Shown: positions 1 to 10,495 of the stretch, piece after piece
Layout: every line of letters starts with the position of its first letter
Numbering within the stretch: the stretch's first letter is position 1
Origin: Deroplatys truncata
Lineage: Eukaryota; Arthropoda; Insecta; Mantodea; Mantidae
Assembly (NCBI GenBank): GCA_030765065.1
Contig: CM060990.1
Location: 421,051,198 to 421,115,197, forward strand
Direction: 5' to 3'
Length of the DNA: 64,000 bases
Made by a program: the position numbers and the translations under genes
The notes under the pieces: generated by a model
Told to the model about the DNA's origin: nothing
What the model saw: the letters and a program-made list of their open reading frames with translations, nothing else
Database searches by the model: none

Positions 1-404
1 TAGAACGCATACATTTCAAATAGAATAACTGAAATTCACTGAAAATCAAGCCCATCACAATGATGACATCGTCCTGACAAAGAAAACCCTACGGATCACA
101 TCACACGAGACATAACAACAGCGCAACTTTGTGATTGCAGCGCATGCTGGCATGATACAGACTGACTCATAAATCACTAGAAAACTGGCTAAAGGCAGTT
201 GAAATATCAGAAGCAGAACTTGGTAAAACAGATAGAGAACAAAAAACAAAAGGTTTCCCAAGCTACCACAGCAATAAAACCTGAAGCCACTTTTAACACC
301 ATACAATTCAGTAAATTGGAATGAGTTCTGAGAATCACAGCATGAATATTGTGATTTACACGAAACAAGGAAGAACCAGTACCTTTTGGAACTAAATCGT
401 TTCC
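1..404. other. No gene recognised; AT-rich flank
   Basis: I see no coding region, RNA gene or repeat that can be supported here. Short open frames on the minus strand lack recognisable motifs. It may be the decayed upstream part of the retroelement whose integrase tail is proposed just downstream, but no protease, RT or integrase core motif is visible. Confidence 0.4.
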
Positions 405-640
405 ATGAAATCCAGCAACAACGAAACCGCCCACTGCTTCAACAAGCGGACCTGGCGCTGTTATAAGCGAGGACAAGCTTTGGAAGCTAGTAAAATATCA
501 AATCTCATCATAGGAAGAGATGGAAGGATTAGGTCTTGTGAGCTGAAGGACAAAGAAGGAAGGATGTTTCGACGACAAGTTCAATAAGTGCATCCCTTGG
601 AGTTGAACATCAAAAATACTCCTCAAGGTGGGGAGTGTAG
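405..640 (+). pseudogene. LTR-retrotransposon integrase C-terminal remnant (Bel/Pao-like)
   Basis: A short plus-strand frame (405-587) contains IIGRDGRIRSCELK followed by GRMFRRQVQ. This resembles the end of Bel/Pao-type integrases, where a GRDGxxR segment and a FRRPVQ-like motif precede a PLEL-type tail. After the stop the same frame reads HPLEL and GGEC, as expected for the last residues. A purine-rich tract (about 625-635) then leads into TGTAGAGAATAAC, a plausible polypurine tract and 3' LTR start. Nothing upstream of the tail is recognisable, so this is a fragment at best. Assignment rests on a short motif only; another LTR clade is possible. Confidence 0.35.
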
Positions 641-956
641 AGAATAACTTCCTTAATGTTACCAGTGCGAGTAGAGGTGGCCATCGACATGACTATTCTC
701 TGTAAAACAAAGCTTTTGATTGTGGCTAATATGTAAAAGCGTTGAAAAGGTATTAATAAATCTGCGTTATAAGTAAAGCTATTTCACTGCGTATCACGTT
801 ATACTTCAAACCTTAATATGATAACATTATTGCTTGTACATTTTTAAGCTCTCTGAATAAAAAATAGCACCCAAAAAAAGAAAAAGAAGAGAAAATGGGT
901 TTAGGAAGGCTCCTTATGAACATATATAATTATGATACATTTGATATGTCAAGTTA

Positions 957-960
<4 letters not shown>

Positions 961-987
<27 letters not shown>
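961..987. repeat. (TG)n microsatellite
   Basis: About 13 uninterrupted TG units. It lies at the upstream edge of the first unit of the 584-bp tandem duplication. At the equivalent place of the second unit (about 1530-1550) there is a non-repetitive GCGCGCCCGCGTGTCTG stretch, so the TG run probably expanded after duplication. Confidence 0.95.
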
Positions 988-999
988 TTCAACACCATA

Positions 1000-2000
1000 A
1001 ACCAGAACGAAAAGTCGATTAAATATAAAATTTAGTATTTAAGTTCAGCGTCTTTTAAGATTGCCACACGAATCACCACCCCTCAAATTACCCTGTACAA
1101 GCAAACACATTCATTAGTTTTGATTTTCTCCAAAATGGCTCTAAAGATTTTGATTAAAATACCATGTTTAAAATAAAATTGTCTGCGAGGAGCCTGTAAA
1201 ATCCTGTTCATTTTTAATTGCTTTTGTATCATTGGTAAACTGTAAGAGATAGACAAAATATTACTACACAAATCTTACATATCGTTAAGTCAAAATTTAT
1301 GCCAAATAAAATTTTACTGGCGTAAACCATTTCCGAGGTATTCTTTGTTATTGGTGTGAATATTATAATGCTTATACTTTTTTCAAGCGGTAAGTCCCTA
1401 TTCGTTTTTTACTCTCTCTACTACTTACTTCAACTAGAGGAAGTATTGCATTTCACCCAAAAATTCGATAACGAAATTTCTCGGAAATACATGTATTGGG
1501 CCTTTCTGAATGAAAAAAATTAAAATATGTCCGCGCGCCCGCGTGTCTGCCCGTCAGTTTAATCCTCTGTCCGTGAACAGCGTAATTCAAAACGAGAAGT
1601 CGGTTAAATACCACATTTAATATTTAAGTTCAGCGTCTTCCCAGGTTGCGACACAAAGATTTTCAATTAAATTTCCCCACCATAAATTATCCTTTATGTG
1701 GAAAAAGTTTTTTTTCCCTAAAAAATGACTAAGGCTTTTTATTAAAACACCATTATTTCTTGTGTTTTCTGTGGATAGTCTGTAAAGTATTCTACATTCT
1801 GAATGACATTTGTATAATTGGTAAATCATATGAAATAAACCAAACCTTACTACGTAAAAATGCAGGTGTCGTAAAGCACACAATGCAGGTATGTAAAAAT
1901 ACATATCATGTTAACCATTTCCAAGGTATTGTTTGATATTGGTTTGAACTTTCAAATACCTTATAGTTTTCTCAGGTGGTAAATCGATATTCGCTTTTTT
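1000..2000. repeat. Degenerate two-copy tandem duplication, period about 584 bp
   Basis: The segment around 1000-1415 is repeated in the same orientation at about 1584-2000. Shared blocks include a TTTAAGTTCAGCGTCTT stretch (1038 and 1622), the GGTAAACTGT/GGTAAATCAT block and the AACCATTTCCGAGGTATT/AACCATTTCCAAGGTATT block. Divergence is substantial, with many small indels, so the duplication is old. No coding potential is seen in either copy. It could be part of an unrecognised mobile element. Confidence 0.7.
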
Positions 2001-2085
2001 TTTCGTGGTCATGCAAAGAAAATGGAACTTCAAAGGCTTGACATAGCGATCCGCTTTTTAAAAATCTAACTATCATTTAGTCTAC

Positions 2086-2475
2086 TGTATCTTTCTTATT
2101 CCTACAACGAAATGTGTAAATGAGGAACAGCTCGCGTACCACGACCTACATAGATCTATTGTGGCTACCACCCCGCAGGAGGAAGGGATGAAGTGAAAGA
2201 ACCATAGGAGGCCACAGAACGCAGATAGGTCATAGAGATGCGCGGAAGTCCCTAGCATGTCAAGTCTCCAAGACCCGTCCCACTGATGGAGCTGCCTAGA
2301 GAGGGTGATGTACGACCCGTCGACCAAGCAGCCCTCTAGTATCCACGGGAGCATTCCTTCCTTTGAGCAAGCATTCGCGGACCGGCATATGCCACGAAAC
2401 CTCAAAGCACATCTCAAAAATAAGAAGCAAACAGAATGAAAGGGAAAAGTGCAGGTGAATCCATATACATATTTT
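2086..2475 (-). mobile_element. tRNA-derived SINE, head-truncated copy (family 1)
   Basis: This stretch matches, with many substitutions, the body of the SINE at 38.23-38.76 kb in the same orientation. Both contain an ACCTACATAGATC block, a GGCTACCACCC block and a segment ending in CTTTGAGCAA. Here homology ends at about 2475, before the tRNA-like head, so the copy is truncated at that side. Long open frames on its minus strand are by-products. Target duplications could not be identified. Confidence 0.65.
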
Positions 2476-2644
2476 GACAGATCTTCTGCGCGGTAGGGAT
2501 GAGTAACAAAAGTGGTGGGGATAACGCCCTATCGTCATGATGCGTCACTTGCGAAAGATTACGAGAGAGGAGTGCGATGCACAACCTGACTAAAAACAAA
2601 GCATACCTCTTACTAGCCAAAGACCACTCTGTACTGCAGCTCAT
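2476..2644. other. Short unassigned spacer
   Basis: Between the SINE fragment and the transposase remnant I see no feature. It may contain the 3' untranslated part or terminal repeat of the transposase-bearing element, but no inverted counterpart could be found near 17.7 kb. Confidence 0.3.
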
Positions 2645-3935
2645 TTAAATTAAGGCAGCGACTCTGCTATTAACAAGCGGCAATTCATCGTCTTCATCCT
2701 CTGTCTGATGGTATTGTTCTGGTTCGTCTTCATTCTCTGCATGCTGATCTTGCCTTCCTTCATCATCATTTTCTTCCTGTTCGATGTCACTATCCCCACT
2801 GTCACTATTTAAGTGAATAACCAACTCCTCTCCTGCATCTAGAAGTCCCTCGGTTCTCATGAATTCCAGTTCAACTTTCCTTATAGGTTCGTACGTTTCT
2901 TGCCATTCTTTCACTGTGATTTCAATTTTTCATCTGTATGATTTATTACATCGTCTAATTTAAAACTTACATTATGTTTGGAAATTCAGCGTTTTAGCGT
3001 GATCCACATTAGTTCAGTGGGATTCAATTCTGGGTGGTAGGGGAAGTCTTGGGTCAGTATGATGGTGTTACTCAAGTTATATATCTATTTTATAGGAAGG
3101 AGCTCCTGGTTTTAGGGGTGGGATAAGCTGATAAATTTCAGGGTACCTTAGGTTCGAAAAAATGTTCCTAAGCTCATCTTCAGCCACGTGTTTCTGTAAC
3201 CAGGGTATCATTTGATCTCTTCTAGAGCGCAAACTTGGATGTTTTTCAATTTCAACATTGTGATAAGGGGGTTATCTACAACAAGCACAGATGTAGGAGG
3301 TAGGTTAAGAATGAGACTTTCTTGGATACATTTTTCATTGTTCGTATATTGTATGTTATCGTGGCAATCTCCACGTCTTTATTGGGCTTTAAATCGTACA
3401 TAGGCATTTGGAAGAAAACCGTGCTCTCCTCCAGTACGATTACCAACTGAAGGCCTTTCAACATCGGCCAGAGTTCTTGTAGCGAGTGATCATTCCAGAC
3501 ATATGGCGCTGTATGTGATGCATTGATATAAGTTTCATCTATATAAACTATATTACGCCCTTCATTGCGATATTCTTGAATATCTCGCAGAAACTTAAGC
3601 ATTTTTACACGTATGGTATGATGTTTCATCAAACTTTGTCTGTTGCGTTTGGTTTTCGTCCATCTAAATCCTTCAAAAGAATTCGTCTTAAAGTTGGACA
3701 CCACCTTGGAAAACAATAGAATTTTGCAGCTTCACAACTACTTTCTTCAGAGTTGGTCTTGCCTTTTGTCTGGTGTAAAAATGTTCACAGTTTGCCTAAC
3801 AACTATTTCATTGAAACCATCAAAATTAGATTTTGTGCATGTTCTTGATCTTTGTTTGCCCGGCATTGATGCACGAGAATCAATTGTTTTTGTTTCCCTA
3901 ATAATTCTCCTAACATTGCTTTCAGAAAAGCCAAT
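2645..3935 (-). pseudogene. DDE transposase (IS630/Tc1-like), C-terminal two-thirds, interrupted gene
   Basis: Read on the minus strand, this is the bulk of a DDE transposase of a family common in arthropods. From the N-terminal side it shows an RRIIRET helix segment, GFRWTKTKRNRQ, then IVYIDETYINASHT with the first catalytic Asp (about 3540). Next come a VVDN segment and a HPELNPTELMW block with the third acidic residue, and finally an acidic, Asp/Glu-rich C-terminal tail (2645-2914, ending at a stop). Several frameshifts and stops separate these blocks, so it is dead. The N-terminus does not lie upstream here. It is found at 17548-17700, on the far side of the 13.6-kb element, which therefore inserted into this gene. 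Family membership is inferred from motifs. Confidence 0.75.
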
Positions 3936-4159
3936 AGTATATAAATGGGGTTTCTAACGTACTAAATATGCAGGAATTTGCAATTAATACGTTAATTTAT
4001 GTCCCCTTTCCACCTGCCGCGCCCCCTGGTACCTACGTGGCAACGGAGGTCATAAATTTTGTATTTTTAAATGGAAAAAGATTGGCATGTAACATGCACC
4101 TGTGTTACTAAGGTCCCCCACCTCCTGTCAAACGGAACAATGGATGTAACTAATTATGC

Positions 4160-4440
4160 TTTGTTGTTCTAGCCGACAAAGGGATAGACACGCGACGCTA
4201 TACCCATACCACAGGACCTCATTCATTACCAGTGACTACCTGGGAGCAATACATTTTTTGCGGGACAAAGAGGATGACAGCTAGCATGCACCTATGTGTT
4301 ATACTCGCCGACAAGGAGCAGACGCTCGGCGCCATACCAATACCACAGGACCTCATTCATTAACAGAGACTACCTGGGAGCAATATATTTTCTTGTATTG
4401 GTTTGCTGGAATGTCAGGTAACATGCACCTCTGTTATCAT
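4160..4440. repeat. Diverged tandem units at outer arm
   Basis: Three related segments of roughly 110-130 bp each contain 'GCCGACAA(A/G)', a 'ACCACAGGACCTCATTCATTA' type block, ACTACCTGGGAGCAATA and 'CATGCACCT(A/G/C)TGT'. The same units occur inverted at about 17040-17330. They sit just outside the AT/TC-rich minisatellite and form part of the terminal repeat architecture. Confidence 0.6.
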
Positions 4441-4449
4441 CGCCGACAA

Positions 4450-5430
4450 AAAAAGGCAGCGCGGGCAACATTCATACGTTTTTACCCTACTCACTTTTTT
4501 CCAATCACAGCGATTTCTCTACACACTCTTCTTCCATTAACACTCATACGGTTTTCCCCCTCACTCTTTTGCCACATCACAAAGATTTCTCCACACATTC
4601 TTCTTCCATTAATATTCATACGGTTTTCCCCACTCACTCTTTTGTTCATTTCACAGATATTTCTACACACACTCTTCTTCCATTCACATCCAGCGTTTTT
4701 CTCGGCGAACTCTTCTTGCATTAACATTCATACGGTTTTCTCTACACCCTCTTCTTCCATTAACATTCATACGGTTTTCTCTATACATTCTTCATCCATT
4801 CGCACTCACACGGCTTTCTCGGCGCACTCTTCTTCCATTAACATTCATACGGTTTTCTCCCTCACTCTTTCAACATCACAGGGATTCCTCTACACTCTCT
4901 TCTTCCATTAACATTCATACGCTTTTATCTATACAATCTTCTTCCATTCACACTCACACGGTTTTCTTTGCACACCTTTTTTCACAGCACAGGTACTTCT
5001 ACACACATTCTTCTTTCATTAACATTCACACGTTTTCCCCATCACCCGTTTTGCATATCATAGGAATTTCTCTGCACACTCTTCTTCCATTCAAAGTCAT
5101 ACAGTTTTCTCTATACCCTCTTTATCCATTAACATTCTTACGGTTTTCCCTACAAACTCTTTTTTCAACATCATGGGGATTTCCACACACACTCTTCTTC
5201 CATTAACATTCATACGTTTTCCTCACTCACTATTATTTCAGATCACAGGGATTTCTCTACACCCTTCTTCCATTAACATTCACACGATTTTACCTACTCA
5301 CTCTTTTTGCACATCACAAGGTATCGCTACACCATCTTCTTCCATTCAAACTCACACGGTTTTCTCTCCACACTCTTTTTCCACATCACAGGGATTTCTC
5401 TACACATTCTTCTTGCATTAACATAAGGTG
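4450..5430. repeat. Minisatellite of the left arm (about 36-75 bp unit)
   Basis: Roughly a kilobase of degenerate tandem repeats alternates a 'CTTCTTCCATTAACATTCA' plus 'TACGGTTTTC' module with a 'TCACAGGGATTTCTCTACACA' type module. Because the short module is about 36 bp, a multiple of three, long repetitive frames appear by chance (for example 4294-4911, with a repeating SSSINIHTVFS pattern). I regard these frames as repeat by-products, not genes. The inverted counterpart is at 16200-17015. Confidence 0.85.
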
Positions 5431-5596
5431 CACAATCAGATGATACCATACTTCACAGGCAATGAGAACTACCACGTATTTATGTTCAGCCAAAGAAATT
5501 TAAAGTAAGTAGCAGCTTTAAAATATACAGCACGATTGTACATCAGTATCGCAATATAAGTAACCTCAGAGATCATTGATGTAAAAATTAATTGCG

Positions 5597-5896
5597 TTGG
5601 CGAAACTATCACGTATAACTATTCCGATACGTAGTAACATAGTACCAGGGTATTTAGACGTAACTGTCATTGGAAATTATTATGACTACAGAATTCAAAT
5701 GACGCCACCTGTACATCAAAACGAGATAGATTCGGATGATAAAGAATATATAGTGGAATACCGTCTTGCAGCACAGTGTACTACTCATATAGACGAGAGC
5801 CAGAAGGAGTTCAATTCCCCTGGCAGTCGCCGACCTAAAACCGACGACCCTGGAATCTTCCCCCAGTCAAGCAGGCAGAACTCAGGAAAACATTGA
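5597..5896 (+). CDS. Hypothetical small ORF of the left arm (99 aa)
   Basis: This ATG-started frame of 99 codons has no motif I recognise. Residues 1-60 are fairly hydrophilic (ITIPIRSNIVPGYLDVTVIG near the N-terminus) and the C-terminal 30 residues are Pro/Arg/Ser-rich. The right-arm counterpart (about 15755-16045, minus strand) aligns but is broken by indels and stops after about 30 residues. The frame may be a remnant of an element gene or simply open by chance. Its location in both arms means it was present before the palindrome formed. Confidence 0.25.
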   Translation: MAKLSRITIPIRSNIVPGYLDVTVIGNYYDYRIQMTPPVHQNEIDSDDKEYIVEYRLAAQCTTHIDESQKEFNSPGSRRPKTDDPGIFPQSSRQNSGKH

Positions 5897-6589
5897 TATA
5901 AGTATTTTCGTATATAGAAAAAAAACTTTGTGTTTCATTTCTCTGTAACCTAACAAAATGTAATTCTGCTCAGGCTACCGCATTTACTTGATTTTCACCC
6001 TACACATTTTTATAGATTGTGTAAATTCATTACAAAGATACTCTCTGACAGAGAGAGAGGAGGGGATTGAAACAAGTAGAGCTACAAATGTTAAGGGCGT
6101 GTGCGGATTTGCAGCAGGTGATAATTCCATTGAGTTCAATAATCACGTGTCATGTAAACACGCCTACACAAAGACACGCATGCGCCGTAAGGGGCTTTAG
6201 GATTCAATATAAACAGCTAACGATGCTTGTTAAAACCATTTGAGCTTATTAACTCTACATTAAAATTTAAAAAGCTTCTAAACAAGGGCGGCGTTTTTAA
6301 TTTAAGCAGAAGTGTGAGTCATTGCATTCGATACAGCATTCATCACCACTAACACAATGCAAGCTGAGTGAGTTTTTATATAACTAAACAAACTAATGTT
6401 GAATTTTTACGTTGCATTTAATTTTTGTTTAAACGCTACATTACCTGAAAGGACGAATCCGGCCAATGAACCATATTTTCATCTGAACTTCATTATTTAA
6501 CAATTAACTTACAAATAAAATTTCAAAAAATGCAGAGCTTGCATCGCCGCTGAAATCGCTCTTTAGTCCTAATGCATCCACTACAAGGA

Positions 6590-6840
6590 TGCATATCTTG
6601 TTACAAAACTAACACTTCTACCACACAACCGAACCTCTACGAAGAGCTACATATATACACGTCACTTGCATACATACGTATAAACATACTTACAAACCCC
6701 TGCTTTGTTACAAAACTAACACTTTTACCACGCAACCGAACCTCCACGAAGACCTACGAGTATCCCTGAACACAAAGATGCATATACACACGTGACTTGC
6801 ATAATATTCATAAACATGCTTACAAAAACCGCAGTCATTT
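6590..6840. repeat. Two-copy direct repeat in left arm, period about 108 bp
   Basis: The block TTGTTACAAAACTAACACTT, followed by a TACCACRCAACCGAACCTC segment, occurs at about 6598 and 6706, with a further partial unit downstream. The inverted counterpart with the same duplication is at 12990-13215, so the duplication preceded arm formation. No function is evident. Confidence 0.7.
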
Positions 6841-6929
6841 AGCAACATGCACGCACCCCCCAATAGTTCTAATATAAAGAACTGCACAACTTGTTTTTCG
6901 ACCTGAATAATGCATCGAAAAAATAATTC

Positions 6930-7313
6930 ATGATCAATGCGTGTTACAGACTGTTTAGCAATAAGGTGGCTGAAGCGAGCAGTTTCCCACAGGCTCGGAG
7001 AGTTCAAGATCTCGAAACAGGTCTTCAGTATGAGATAAAGGCCTCAAAGGGAGCTCAAAGAAGATACGGTACCAGGGTCGTATCTTCGCTGGAGGATTGC
7101 CAAGTGTTCCTTTCTCCACGATGTAAGTCCATAACCGACGAAGAGCTTGCAGAAATGCCAGGAAGACTATATTTGCTATACACCGACATGACAGAGATGA
7201 GGAAATTTAAGACATGTAAAATACCTTTTGTACCCACAGCAAAGGCATGTAGAAATGCAAAACTTAAGTATTCAATGTTTTCATATTTTACAATGACAAA
7301 AATTCATAAATAA
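6930..7313 (+). CDS. Small open gene of the left arm, virus-like element protein (127 aa)
   Basis: This is an intact 127-codon frame from ATG to TAA. It contains TRYGTRVVSSLEDCQVFLSP, then a KSITDEELAEM helix and a LYLLYTDM strand. This pattern (G-T/P-R-V then FLP-R, a DEE-L helix and a short final strand) resembles small proteins I associate with arthropod virus-like elements that also encode double-jelly-roll proteins and a B-family polymerase; their role is unknown to me. The right-arm copy (12479-12847) keeps the FLPPRC motif but carries a stop in the N-terminal third. Survival of this frame in an otherwise decayed element is notable. No promoter or poly(A) signal was assigned. The family call is tentative. 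Confidence 0.5.
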   Translation: MINACYRLFSNKVAEASSFPQARRVQDLETGLQYEIKASKGAQRRYGTRVVSSLEDCQVFLSPRCKSITDEELAEMPGRLYLLYTDMTEMRKFKTCKIPFVPTAKACRNAKLKYSMFSYFTMTKIHK

Positions 7314-7558
7314 ACCTGCTGTCTCATTGATAATATATAAAGATATAATCTATAAAATATTACATATAAAGGATGCATGCTATAGAAGTTATAAAAACTA
7401 ATCCATGAAATCACAATGTCACGTGTTTTGAATTCAGTTATATATCTCATTGAAATAACGTCTGATATCTGATTGTTTATAAACAATTTTGCGTTTCATT
7501 TTCCATGTAGCCTAACAAAAAATGTAACGTTTCTCAGTCTAGTTGCACTTCCAAAAGT

Positions 7559-7828
7559 ATGTTTTCTAAGAATTTCATTGTGCAGTGTTTCAAATAGAAT
7601 AGGGGGAAGAAGGAGAAGAACAGATTTGCAGATCTGGAAAGGATTCTGACATTCTTTGAAGATAGAATAACCATCCTCACTGCCTCACCGAAACATGTAA
7701 TAAGCGCGTGCAGAGACGTCAACATACCAAGAAGCCGCAGTGTTAAGATAGGATTCTTATATGATATTCCAGCGCACATAATGAAAAAAACAGAGGCAAT
7801 GTGGTATACATTCCAATGTAATAGCTGA
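7559..7828 (+). pseudogene. Hypothetical small gene of the left arm (about 89 codons, one stop)
   Basis: A frame beginning MFSKNFIVQCFK has one early stop (7595-7597) and then runs through FADLERILTFFEDRITIL and a KIGFLYDIPAHI segment to a TGA at 7826. The right-arm counterpart (12017-12238, minus strand) lacks the early stop but ends sooner. Having each arm broken at a different place suggests the ancestor was open. I do not recognise the product. Confidence 0.3.
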
Positions 7829-8149
7829 GAGTTATTTCGAGCGAGTCTCCTTATATTTAGCGAAAATAAGAATTGGGAGCACTAATTTAAATGATTGTGA
7901 AAATACCTTTTAAATAGTGATGAGACTTGTAATTTAAAAAACTTGGATCCTGTATACATTAACAGTGTCAAGACTATTTGCAGTGAGGGAAAAATGATGA
8001 AAAATAAAGAGACTTTCACTTCAATAATTTCCTGAGATGATATGGTTAGCATTACGGAAAAACCAATTTATTAAAAAAATCATTTAATTACATGAAATCA
8101 CTGCATATATAAATGCACAAACTCGGGAAAATCTCAACTAACATATTAT

Positions 8150-8485
8150 GCTAAGGGCATGGGTACAGCTGAAAAAATTGCAGGTCTCAGGATACCTAAG
8201 TACACAGTCAAGCCGGAGACCCGAGTTTGAACCTTGGCGATGCGAGTGTGCGGGTTAAAAATGCCTGATACTGTTCCATCGTATATTGAAGAAATTACCG
8301 GCTCTAGATACCTAAGTACACAGACAATATAAGAGACCAGAGGTTGAAACTTAGTTTTCCATACTAATGCACTATGCTAAGTGTATGTGCATAGCTGATA
8401 GAAAATGCTGGTTTCGGCATACCTAAGTACATGCTCGCATCTAGAGATCCTAGCGAGGCGATCTTACAGGTTAAGAAGAGTATAA
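8150..8485. repeat. Three degenerate units of about 110-130 bp with tRNA-like boxes (left arm)
   Basis: Three tandem units each contain a TACCTAAGTACA-type block and a CATGGGTACAGCTGA-type block. On the complementary strand the outermost unit reads GGTTCAAACTCGGGT, close to a tRNA B box. The same three units occur inverted at 11280-11640. They may derive from a tRNA-related SINE that was triplicated before the arms formed; folding was not tested. Confidence 0.5.
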
Positions 8486-8884
8486 AAAATAAAGAGTCAT
8501 TCCATTCCTGCAATGGCATGGTTTTGTTTTCTTTCCCTCCACCCTCCCAAAGCATTCATGTCGTCTGTTAAACCAGTATATTATCTCACATCTCTGTTAT
8601 GCTGTAAGAGCTGCCTTAACAATGTAACTAATATATTTTCTAAAGAATGTATCACGTGACAAAGCTCGATCCGATGACTCATTGTGAATACATTGAATAC
8701 ATTGGGGGGAATGAAAGAAATGATTTAGGTAACCTAAATATTGCAAGTGTAACGCCATATTCAGGACCAAAGAGTTGGAGGAAGAAAGTGCTGAAAAGTG
8801 TATGATAAAATAATAATAATAATAATAAAAAAATAATGAATGTGTGCTTTTACAACTTGTTTTATTCATTAAAAATCCTTACAT

Positions 8885-9240
8885 TTCTATTGAAAAAGAA
8901 ATCCTTTCATTACAATTATTAGTTTAAAATAAAAGCTGCATCATACGAATCAGAGTCTTGTATGTTAATACTTTTTAGGAATTATCAAACAATACAATAA
9001 GCGCTGTGCAGGGATATTTGCAATAGCTTGAATTTATATTCTGATGTTGATGCTCCATTTACCTAATGAAAAGAAATCGTTACATTACAATGATTAGTTT
9101 AAAATAAAAGCTCCATCACACGAGTCAGAGGCTTTAACGTAAATACGTTATCAGAGTTATCAAACAATACAATGAGGGTTGTAGGGGATATTTGCAATAT
9201 CTTGAATTTCTATTCTAATATTGACAGCCCCATTTACGTC
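8885..9240. repeat. 175-bp tandem duplication at the 3' end of the capsid-like gene
   Basis: The TTTAAAATAAAAGCT block at 8923 recurs at 9098, along with TATCAAACAATACAAT and GGGATATTTGCAAT. The duplicated piece covers the last codons and trailer of the minus-strand capsid-like pseudogene, so its end is present twice, the outer copy more decayed. Confidence 0.8.
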
Positions 9241-10355
9241 TTCTTCAGGTTGATGCAAGCAATCTATAACAAATATAGGGGCATATTTAAGAAAATCGTT
9301 TCTCTTCAATAAAGGGCAATTCTCTTTTTCATAAGAGGTTTGCAACTTTGAGTACATGTGATGCAATGATGCAAATCTAGAGTTTCCAAAGTCCGAGTTC
9401 ATGTCGTGGTAGGGAAAAAAATTCACTATTAAGATAAAGACACAAATTAGTTATGTTACAATGAACAAAAATGTAACAGTCTTTAGATACATTACTCGAT
9501 CTTGAAGTCTGAGCACCTAAGATGAAAAATTTCGGCTTCTACATTTTGATGTGGTGGCGACATTCCTGCTGAATGATTTAGTTTGCGACACAGCAGCCCT
9601 AGTATGCAGATCCGTGGTCATAAAGGGCAGAAACAGCGGCTAGTCCGACTTGGCAATCTTGAGGATTTCAACCTTTTCAGCATCAGAAAGTCGAATCACA
9701 GACATTCTCCACTCGATTCGTACAGGTTTAATAGTAACATTCTCTTCATCCTGAGGCACTATAATGTAGTTTTTAGAGTCATTGATCGAATCAGCACCAA
9801 CTTAACTTGCTATTGGGTATGGGCTTCTTGTGGTCGTCAGCAAATCCCAAAAGCATCAAAAGCAGTATTATAGCATTGAAGGCTCCATTTGCTGCATGTA
9901 CAATGTCAATGTCTCCTCCAGGGTAGCAAACTCCAGCATTCAGCCAGCAGACGAGCAGATTCCTTTGGGTTGAGAGCAGCATAGTTGCATAAAGTTGATG
10001 TGATCATGGGGTTTGTGGTTCCATCAATAGTTGAGCCATTCATGTCCACTCGAATCTCCTCAAATATGAATGCAATGGCGTTATTGGCAAGCTTTGGAGT
10101 AGTAGCAGCTCCATTAGGTTTAGTAATACTTCCCCCGATGTATAGATAACTTCGATTAGGTAAAGTGTATAAATCCTCAGATTGACAAGCGATCCTAATC
10201 TCATCATTTGTGTCCAGAGCTGATGTATTATAAGACAAAAACACGTTCCCCTTCTTTGGTGATCTGGTCGTCGAATCTCGATGTCTCGGTAACCTGAAGA
10301 TGTCAATGATTATAGGATTCTGAAACCCTATGCCTGGAGGAACTCTCGATTGCAT
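9160..10355 (-). pseudogene. Double-jelly-roll capsid-like protein, degenerate
   Basis: On the minus strand, spread over frames with several frameshifts, lies a protein of about 390-400 codons. The N-terminal piece (10355 to about 9906) contains NDEIRIACQ, DLYTLPNRSYLYIGGSI and NNAIAFIFEEIRVDMNG. Middle pieces show a LLMLLGFADD block (about 9800-9860) and PQDEENVTIKPVRIEW (about 9700-9760). The C-terminal piece (9160-9426) ends in IRIEIQDIANIPYNP. These match the set of motifs I know from arthropod and cnidarian proteins annotated as double-jelly-roll-like, the fold of polintovirus-type major capsid proteins. It lies in the unique core, immediately downstream of the second virus-like pseudogene in the same orientation. 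It is clearly non-functional. Fold identity is inferred from family resemblance, not from structure. Confidence 0.65.
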
Positions 10356-10495
10356 GATGTTAACACACTGGTTGTCAATGGCGGAGCATGAAGTGTGCGT
10401 CGAATCACTGCATTATTATATCCTCGATGCCGCTGATTTCTTCTAAAATCTCGTCAAATCATTCCATTATTATATCCTCGACGCTCTGATTTCTT

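Larger units (their letters stand above)
3936..8680. repeat. Left inverted arm (about 4.75 kb)
   Basis: This is the reverse-complement counterpart of 11078-17547. Collinear landmarks include the terminal 14-mer, GCAGGAATTTGCAATTAAT, the GTCCCCCACCTCCTGTC block, a minisatellite, four small open frames and the inner end CACGTGACAAAGCTCGATCC. The arms differ by many substitutions and small indels and have not been homogenised recently. This arm lacks the mariner insertion found in the right arm and preserves more open frames. Confidence 0.9.

Noticed and set aside
4294-4911. 205-codon plus-strand frame in the left arm
   Set aside because: It is produced by a stop-free 36-bp tandem repeat; residues repeat with the DNA and unit order is not conserved in the other arm.
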